Positions 40,431 to 44,404 of a stretch of 44,404 nucleotides of DNA are shown here, in pieces. The notes under the pieces are model-generated. The model saw only the letters and a list, made by a program, of their open reading frames with translations. It was not told the origin of the DNA and did no database searches. The stretch's first letter is position 1. Each line of letters starts with the position of its first letter. This DNA comes from Lentisphaerota bacterium. GTDB lineage: Bacteria > Verrucomicrobiota > Kiritimatiellia > RFP12 > UBA3636. The stretch spans positions 1-44,404 of the forward strand of contig JALHHX010000003.1 of NCBI GenBank assembly GCA_022837245.1, written 5' to 3'. Position numbers and translations under genes: made by a program.

Positions 40431-40456
40431 CCCGCAAGCAGAGGCCTGCTTGCGGG
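40431..40456. repeat. Perfect 11-bp hairpin after the glycoside hydrolase gene
   Basis: CCCGCAAGCAG (40431-40441) pairs completely with CTGCTTGCGGG (40446-40456) around the loop AGGC. It starts 13 bp after the gene and could end or stabilise the message, but is followed by GAGTAATAAAAAA, without a U-tract. Confidence 0.55.
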
Positions 40457-40507
40457 GAGTAATAAAAAACCTTGCGCAGTAAAGAAGGCCCTAGCCCGCG
40501 AAGTCCC

Positions 40508-40538
40508 TTGCATTGGAGGGTGGCAGGCCTCCGCCGCC
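40508..40538. repeat. Dispersed hairpin repeat, copy 2
   Basis: Same 31-base unit as at 32432-32462, with two substitutions: TTGCATTGGAGGG then TGGCAGGCCTCCGCCGCC. One change makes a G-T pair and the other a mismatch in the hairpin, so this copy folds less well. Confidence 0.65.
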
Positions 40539-40611
40539 GCTACTCTGCAAGAGCTTTGCCTCTTCGTGGCGTCGCGGGAGATAATTGCGTTTGATAAGCC
40601 CGTAGCAAGAG

Positions 40612-40645
40612 CAAAATCTGTGCAAATCTGCGCGGATCTGCGGAT
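40612..40645. repeat. Dispersed ATCTGCGC-type intergenic repeat, copy 2
   Basis: The run AAAATCTGTGCAAATCTGCG followed by CGGATCTGCGGAT is a close relative of the segment at 7819-7852. Both are intergenic and start with AAAATCTG, sharing the final ATCTGCGGAT. Confidence 0.5.
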
Positions 40646-40737
40646 AAAAACCACAATCTCGACTTCGGCTCTGATTTTTGTTAAAATACCACGTTCATTT
40701 CTGAGGCAAGGATTTTCTGAACCAAAGGACAACAATT

Positions 40738-42219
40738 ATGCAAACTAAATTCAACCCGCAAACGGTAATCAAACGCGATGAGATTTCGCGCTATCTTAAA
40801 AATGACGGCCGCGATTTCATCGACGACGCCCTGATCGAAAAACAACTCGCGGAGGCTCGCAACCACGACCCGAAACTCATCAGAGACATTCTGGCGAAGT
40901 CGCTCGCAATCGAAACACTCGACACCGCTGAAACGGCGGCGCTCCTCCATGTGACGGATCCCGATCTGCGTCATGAGATGGAGCAGACTGCCCTCAAGAT
41001 CAAACGCAAGGTGTATGACAACCGCATCGTGACTTTCGCGCCGATGTACATATCAAGCTATTGCGTCAATAACTGCCGTTACTGTGGCTTCCGTGCCGAC
41101 AACCCGCTCCAGAAACGCCGCACGCTGACAATGGACGAGATCAAGGCGGAGGCGGAGGCGATGACAGGACGAGATGGACATAAGCGCGTGATGGCAGTCT
41201 ACGGCGAACACCCTGACACCAACGCAAATTTCATCGCTCAAAGCCTTGACGCCATATATTCCGTCCGCGCCAAAACGCGCAAAGGCATAAGCAATGTGCG
41301 CCGCGTAAACGTCAACGCCGCGCCGCTATCGATCGACGACCTCAAAATCGTGCATAACGCCGGCATTGGCACATTCCAGGTATTCCAGGAAACGTACCAC
41401 CACAAGACTTACGCCGATATGCATCCCGCCAACACTATCAAGGGAGATTACGGGTGGCGAGTAACTTGCATGCACCGCGCGTTCGACGCGGGGATTGACG
41501 ACGTCGGCTTAGGAGTGCTCTTCGGTTTGCACGACTGGCGCTTCGAAGTCATGGGTCTCGTGTCACACGCGCGAGAGCTGGAACGCTTTGTCGGGATCGG
41601 TCCCCACACGTTCTCCGTGCCGCGCATGCACACGGCAAGCGGATCCGAGATTGCCAACGCGCCCAATCGGTTCACGGACGACAATTTCGCGCACGCGGTA
41701 ACGGTGCTGCGCCTATCCGTGCCTTATACAGGGCTTATCGTCACCGCTCGCGAAAGCCCCGGGCTGCGCAACCGCTGCGTCGGCCTAGGCATAACGCAAA
41801 TGGATGCCTCCACGCGCATCGGCGTCGGCGCCTATGCAGAAAGCGATGGCAAACAGGAAATCGACAAGCAGCAGTTCATGCTGGGAGATCCGCGAACGCT
41901 CGAAGAGCTGATTTGCGACCTCGCCAAACGAGGGATCATCACTTCGTTCTGCACCGCCGGATACCGCTGCGGGCGCACGGGCGGCTGCATCATGGACGCG
42001 CTCAAGACAGGAAAGGAGGGCACTTTCTGCAAGATCAACGCGGTGCTTACGTTCCGCGAATGGCTCGAAGACTTCGCCTCCCCGGAGAGCGTCGCCATCT
42101 GCACACCCGTCATGGAAGCCGAACTCGCAGCCATCAAGGAAACTTATCCGAAGTTTTATCCGCAGGTGCTCGACCGGTACAACCGCATCGGAAACGGTGA
42201 ACGCGACCTCTACTTCTAA
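40738..42219 (+). CDS. hydG: HydG-like radical SAM enzyme with altered C-terminal cluster motif
   Basis: 493-residue radical SAM enzyme most like HydG, the tyrosine lyase that makes CO and cyanide ligands for the [FeFe] hydrogenase H-cluster; ThiH is the nearest alternative. The SAM cluster motif CVNNCRYCGF (Cys 109, 113, 116) follows PMYISSY, and QVFQETYHHKTYADMHP, FGLHDWRFEVMGL and GPHTFSVPRM are HydG/ThiH landmarks. The C-terminal region SFCTAGYRCGRTGGC to TFCKINAVLTFREWLEDFAS matches the HydG-specific extension, normally CTACYR with motif CX2CX22C. Here the first (405) and third (431) Cys are kept, the second is Gly408, and new Cys appear at 411 and 417. AAGGA is placed 9 bases before the ATG. 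hydE, hydF and hydrogenase genes are not in the window. The coding end overlaps mfd by 23 bp. Confidence 0.85.
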   Translation: MQTKFNPQTVIKRDEISRYLKNDGRDFIDDALIEKQLAEARNHDPKLIRDILAKSLAIETLDTAETAALLHVTDPDLRHEMEQTALKIKRKVYDNRIVTFAPMYISSYCVNNCRYCGFRADNPLQKRRTLTMDEIKAEAEAMTGRDGHKRVMAVYGEHPDTNANFIAQSLDAIYSVRAKTRKGISNVRRVNVNAAPLSIDDLKIVHNAGIGTFQVFQETYHHKTYADMHPANTIKGDYGWRVTCMHRAFDAGIDDVGLGVLFGLHDWRFEVMGLVSHARELERFVGIGPHTFSVPRMHTASGSEIANAPNRFTDDNFAHAVTVLRLSVPYTGLIVTARESPGLRNRCVGLGITQMDASTRIGVGAYAESDGKQEIDKQQFMLGDPRTLEELICDLAKRGIITSFCTAGYRCGRTGGCIMDALKTGKEGTFCKINAVLTFREWLEDFASPESVAICTPVMEAELAAIKETYPKFYPQVLDRYNRIGNGERDLYF

Positions 42220-44404
42220 GCTTCTCGGGGACAGCGCCGCGGCAGCCATCAGGCAATGCCTGCCTCCGGCGCGGTTCCTCGCCTTTTCAGAACCGCCGGG
42301 CGCCGCCTCCGCGGCCGTTGCCGAAACACTGCGCCGCGATAAAGCCGTCAAAGCCGTCGTGGCGGTCCTTCCAACGCCGGTCGCGCTTGACGCGTTTGCA
42401 GTCGATGCCGTATCACTGTGCGATTCGCCGTCAGCCGTGTTGGAATATCCGATGCTCGACCTCTCGGAGTACGATTCGGAGGCGATCGCCGCGCGTCTCG
42501 CCACGATTTCGGCGCTTTCGGCGAAGGACTCACCTTGCCCCATAGTGGCGACGTGCGTCCAGGCGCTGCTGCAGACCACGCCGGATCCGGACGAGACGGA
42601 GAAGATGTCACGCCACCTCGCAGTAGGAGATGAAACCTCGATGGACGAATTCATCTCATGGCTCGTGAGATCCGGCTACCGCCGTGAAACGGAAGTTTTC
42701 GAGCTGAACACATTCGCCGTCAAAGGCGGCATCGTGGACATATGGCCCGTGGTCGCGCGCGAGCCTTCGCGAATAGAGTTTTTTGGCGACGACATCGAAT
42801 CAATACGTAACTTCAACCACCTCGACCAACGGTCCACGCAGGCGGTCCGCGCCCTCAAGATCGCACCCGTTGTGCTACGTCGTACGGCCGAGGTGATGCT
42901 GCACGATTACGTCCAAGACGGAGCCGTCGTAATGTGGATCGGACATGAGGAGATCGAAATCGAGGGCGAGGCTTTCCGCAAAAGTGCCGTGCTGCCGGAA
43001 GATCAGGCCCTCGACGCTGTCCGCGCCGCGCTGCTTCCGCATGAGAAGGTGCGCCAGTTCTACATTGGCGACCCGCCACTACCTGGAGTCGAGCCGTGCG
43101 TGTCGCCGTTCGGAGCCGTCAGCGGCCTCGCGGACGCCGATACACACCGCCATGATCCCGATTTCATGGCGACGCAGCGACGCAGAATCATCGAGGACTG
43201 CCTCGGCATCCAGGCGCGCTCCGGAAAGACCGAATTGCACTTCTGCCTCGACACAGACGGCGGCGTGGGGCACCTCGCCGCCGAACTCGAAGGCCATGCC
43301 GTGGACATCCGCGCCGCGCCACTCTCCGGCGGATTCACCGTGGCCGATCCAGATTCACGGATCAGAGCCATTTACCTTTCACAAGCCGATCTCTACGGCC
43401 ATTCGAAACGTCTGAGGGCTCGCGCAGCTGGATTCGCGCCAGCCGAAAAGCCACCGCCGGAAGAAAAGGACGACGGCGAGCTCGCAGAACTCACCAGCCA
43501 GGTGCTCGACACAATCACGCCCGGCTCGCTTGTGGTTCACCTCGAATACGGCATCGGCAGATTTCTTGGAATCCGTGAGACGGATATCGGCGGCAAAGCC
43601 ACCGAAGTCCTATGCATCGAATACGCAAACCACACCAAAGTGTTCGTACCCATCGCAAACGCCAATCTAGTATCTGGATACAAAGGCGCAGGCGACGCAC
43701 CGGTAAAATTGCACACAATCGGAGGCAAGCGCTGGACAAACGAAAAAGTCTCCGCCAGCAATTCCATCCAGACGCTGGCTCTTCGCATGCTTGAAACGCA
43801 AGCCAGGCGCAAACAGATGGAGGGGCATGCTTTTTCACCCGATACGCCATATATGCAGGAGTTCGAAGCGTCGTTTCCGTACACTGAAACGCCCGGGCAG
43901 GCCGAATGCATAAGCCAGGTGAAGCTCGACATGGAGTCCACACACCCCATGGACCGCCTCGTCTGCGGCGATGCAGGCTACGGCAAAACCGAAGTCGCCA
44001 TCCGCGCCGCATTTATATGCGCGATGCAGGGCCGACAAGTGGCAGTGCTCGTTCCGACGACCGTCCTTGCACAACAACATTACGACACCTTTGTCGACCG
44101 CATGGCCGCATATCCGCTCAACATAGCGATGCACTCGCGCTTTTGCAGCCGTACGCAGCGTGAAGCCGCGCTTGAGGGCATCGCCACGGGAGCCGTGGAC
44201 ATCATCATCGGCACACATGGCATACTCCAGCCCGGCGTGCAATTCAAAAACCTAGGGCTCGTTATAATTGATGAAGAGCAGCGCTTCGGCGTACGCGACA
44301 AGGAAATGCTCAAGACCGTGCGCCTGATGGTTGACGTGCTGACACTCTCCGCCACGCCGATACCGCGCACCCTCTACCTTGGCCTCACTGGCGCGCGCGA
44401 CATG
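42197..44404 (+). CDS. mfd: Transcription-repair coupling factor Mfd (5' part, runs off window)
   Basis: 736 codons are present, with the rest (about 350-400) beyond the right edge. Mfd removes RNA polymerase stalled at DNA damage and recruits UvrA. The start is GTG 42197, reading MNATSTSKLLGDS, which overlaps hydG by 23 bp; no ATG in frame gives a complete N-terminus. The UvrB-like N-terminal module shows GGIVDIWPV and RIEFFGDDIESIRNF. The RNA-polymerase-interacting CarD-like domain starts GSLVVHLEYGIGRFLGI (about 443). The translocase domain has Walker A GDAGYGKTEVAIRAAF (about 591), LVPTTVLAQQH, the DEEQ box in IIDEEQRFGV (692-695) and LSATPIPRTL. GDAGYGKTE differs slightly from the usual GDVGFGKTE. 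Assignment is secure. Confidence 0.96.
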   Translation, partial: MNATSTSKLLGDSAAAAIRQCLPPARFLAFSEPPGAASAAVAETLRRDKAVKAVVAVLPTPVALDAFAVDAVSLCDSPSAVLEYPMLDLSEYDSEAIAARLATISALSAKDSPCPIVATCVQALLQTTPDPDETEKMSRHLAVGDETSMDEFISWLVRSGYRRETEVFELNTFAVKGGIVDIWPVVAREPSRIEFFGDDIESIRNFNHLDQRSTQAVRALKIAPVVLRRTAEVMLHDYVQDGAVVMWIGHEEIEIEGEAFRKSAVLPEDQALDAVRAALLPHEKVRQFYIGDPPLPGVEPCVSPFGAVSGLADADTHRHDPDFMATQRRRIIEDCLGIQARSGKTELHFCLDTDGGVGHLAAELEGHAVDIRAAPLSGGFTVADPDSRIRAIYLSQADLYGHSKRLRARAAGFAPAEKPPPEEKDDGELAELTSQVLDTITPGSLVVHLEYGIGRFLGIRETDIGGKATEVLCIEYANHTKVFVPIANANLVSGYKGAGDAPVKLHTIGGKRWTNEKVSASNSIQTLALRMLETQARRKQMEGHAFSPDTPYMQEFEASFPYTETPGQAECISQVKLDMESTHPMDRLVCGDAGYGKTEVAIRAAFICAMQGRQVAVLVPTTVLAQQHYDTFVDRMAAYPLNIAMHSRFCSRTQREAALEGIATGAVDIIIGTHGILQPGVQFKNLGLVIIDEEQRFGVRDKEMLKTVRLMVDVLTLSATPIPRTLYLGLTGARDM

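Larger units (their letters stand above)
40418..40737 (+). other. 320-bp gap before the HydG-like gene, repeat-rich
   Basis: No gene is seen. It holds a strong hairpin (40431-40456), the second copy of the TTGCATTGGAGGG hairpin repeat (40508-40538), a relative of the ATCTGCGC-type repeat (40612-40645) and a possible -10 TAAAAT (40682-40687). A ribosome-binding AAGGA for the downstream gene lies at about 40725. Confidence 0.5.

Noticed and set aside
1..44404. Insertion sequences, phage genes, toxin-antitoxin pairs or defence systems
   Set aside because: No transposase, integrase, capsid, restriction or toxin-like protein was recognised in any frame.

Overview
The window is 44.4 kb of compact, GC-rich chromosomal DNA with no phage, insertion sequence or CRISPR array. 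Several things point to an uncultured member of the PVC superphylum, most likely Kiritimatiellota or Lentisphaerota: paired sugar isomerases, glycosidases of the kind common in Lentisphaerae, a biotin-dependent Na+-pumping decarboxylase, a pseudopilin operon, a lysine/alanine-rich histone H1-like protein and an AlgI/AlgJ acetylation cluster. This placement is inferred from gene content and style and was not tested by a search.

Region by region. 0-4.5 kb (- strand): a four-gene unit of two TIM-barrel sugar isomerase/epimerases, an MtaD-like amidohydrolase and a dihydrolipoyl-dehydrogenase-like flavoprotein. 4.7-10 kb (+ strand): metG, a SpoU rRNA/tRNA methyltransferase, tRNA-Leu(UAA), a lipoprotein, nth and a LOG-family gene; the last three are joined by 4-bp overlaps. 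10-13.6 kb (- strand): oadG-oadA-oadB, a complete Na+-translocating decarboxylase with its own promoter. 13.7-14.2 kb: an amidohydrolase remnant with an internal deletion. 14.2-21 kb (- strand): MBOAT acyltransferase, two AlgJ/AlgX-like SGNH proteins and a large secreted propeller/PKD/LamG protein, read as one polysaccharide O-acetylation and surface module. 21.2-26.8 kb: a lipoprotein, comEC without its hydrolase domain, an H1-like protein, a Wzm/Wzt-type ABC exporter and a VOC protein. 26.8-27.75 kb: a probably broken ORF beside tRNA-Lys(CUU) and tRNA-Gly(GCC). 27.8-32.3 kb: pyrF, converging on a five-gene pseudopilin operon gspG-H-I-J-K. 32.6-40.4 kb (+ strand): mcsA, a degenerate mcsB, lysC, cimA, a sialidase-like gene and a glycoside hydrolase. 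40.7-44.4 kb: a HydG-like radical SAM enzyme overlapping the start of mfd, which runs off the window.

The most interesting signals are: (1) an McsA partner encoded with an McsB homologue that has lost the catalytic Cys (Asn167) and the N-terminal ATP-binding Arg pair, so a probable pseudo-arginine-kinase; (2) an orphan HydG whose C-terminal cluster motif CX2CX22C has lost its middle Cys and gained two others; (3) the AlgI plus two AlgJ plus propeller/PKD/LamG operon; (4) a minor pseudopilin (GspJ) with a long Gly/Arg-rich tail; (5) an OadB with a signal peptide and an extra exported N-terminal region of about 85 residues; and (6) dispersed intergenic hairpin repeats shared between distant intergenic gaps.

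Most genes are tightly packed. The few gaps longer than 300 bases hold repeats, promoters or gene remnants and are described individually.
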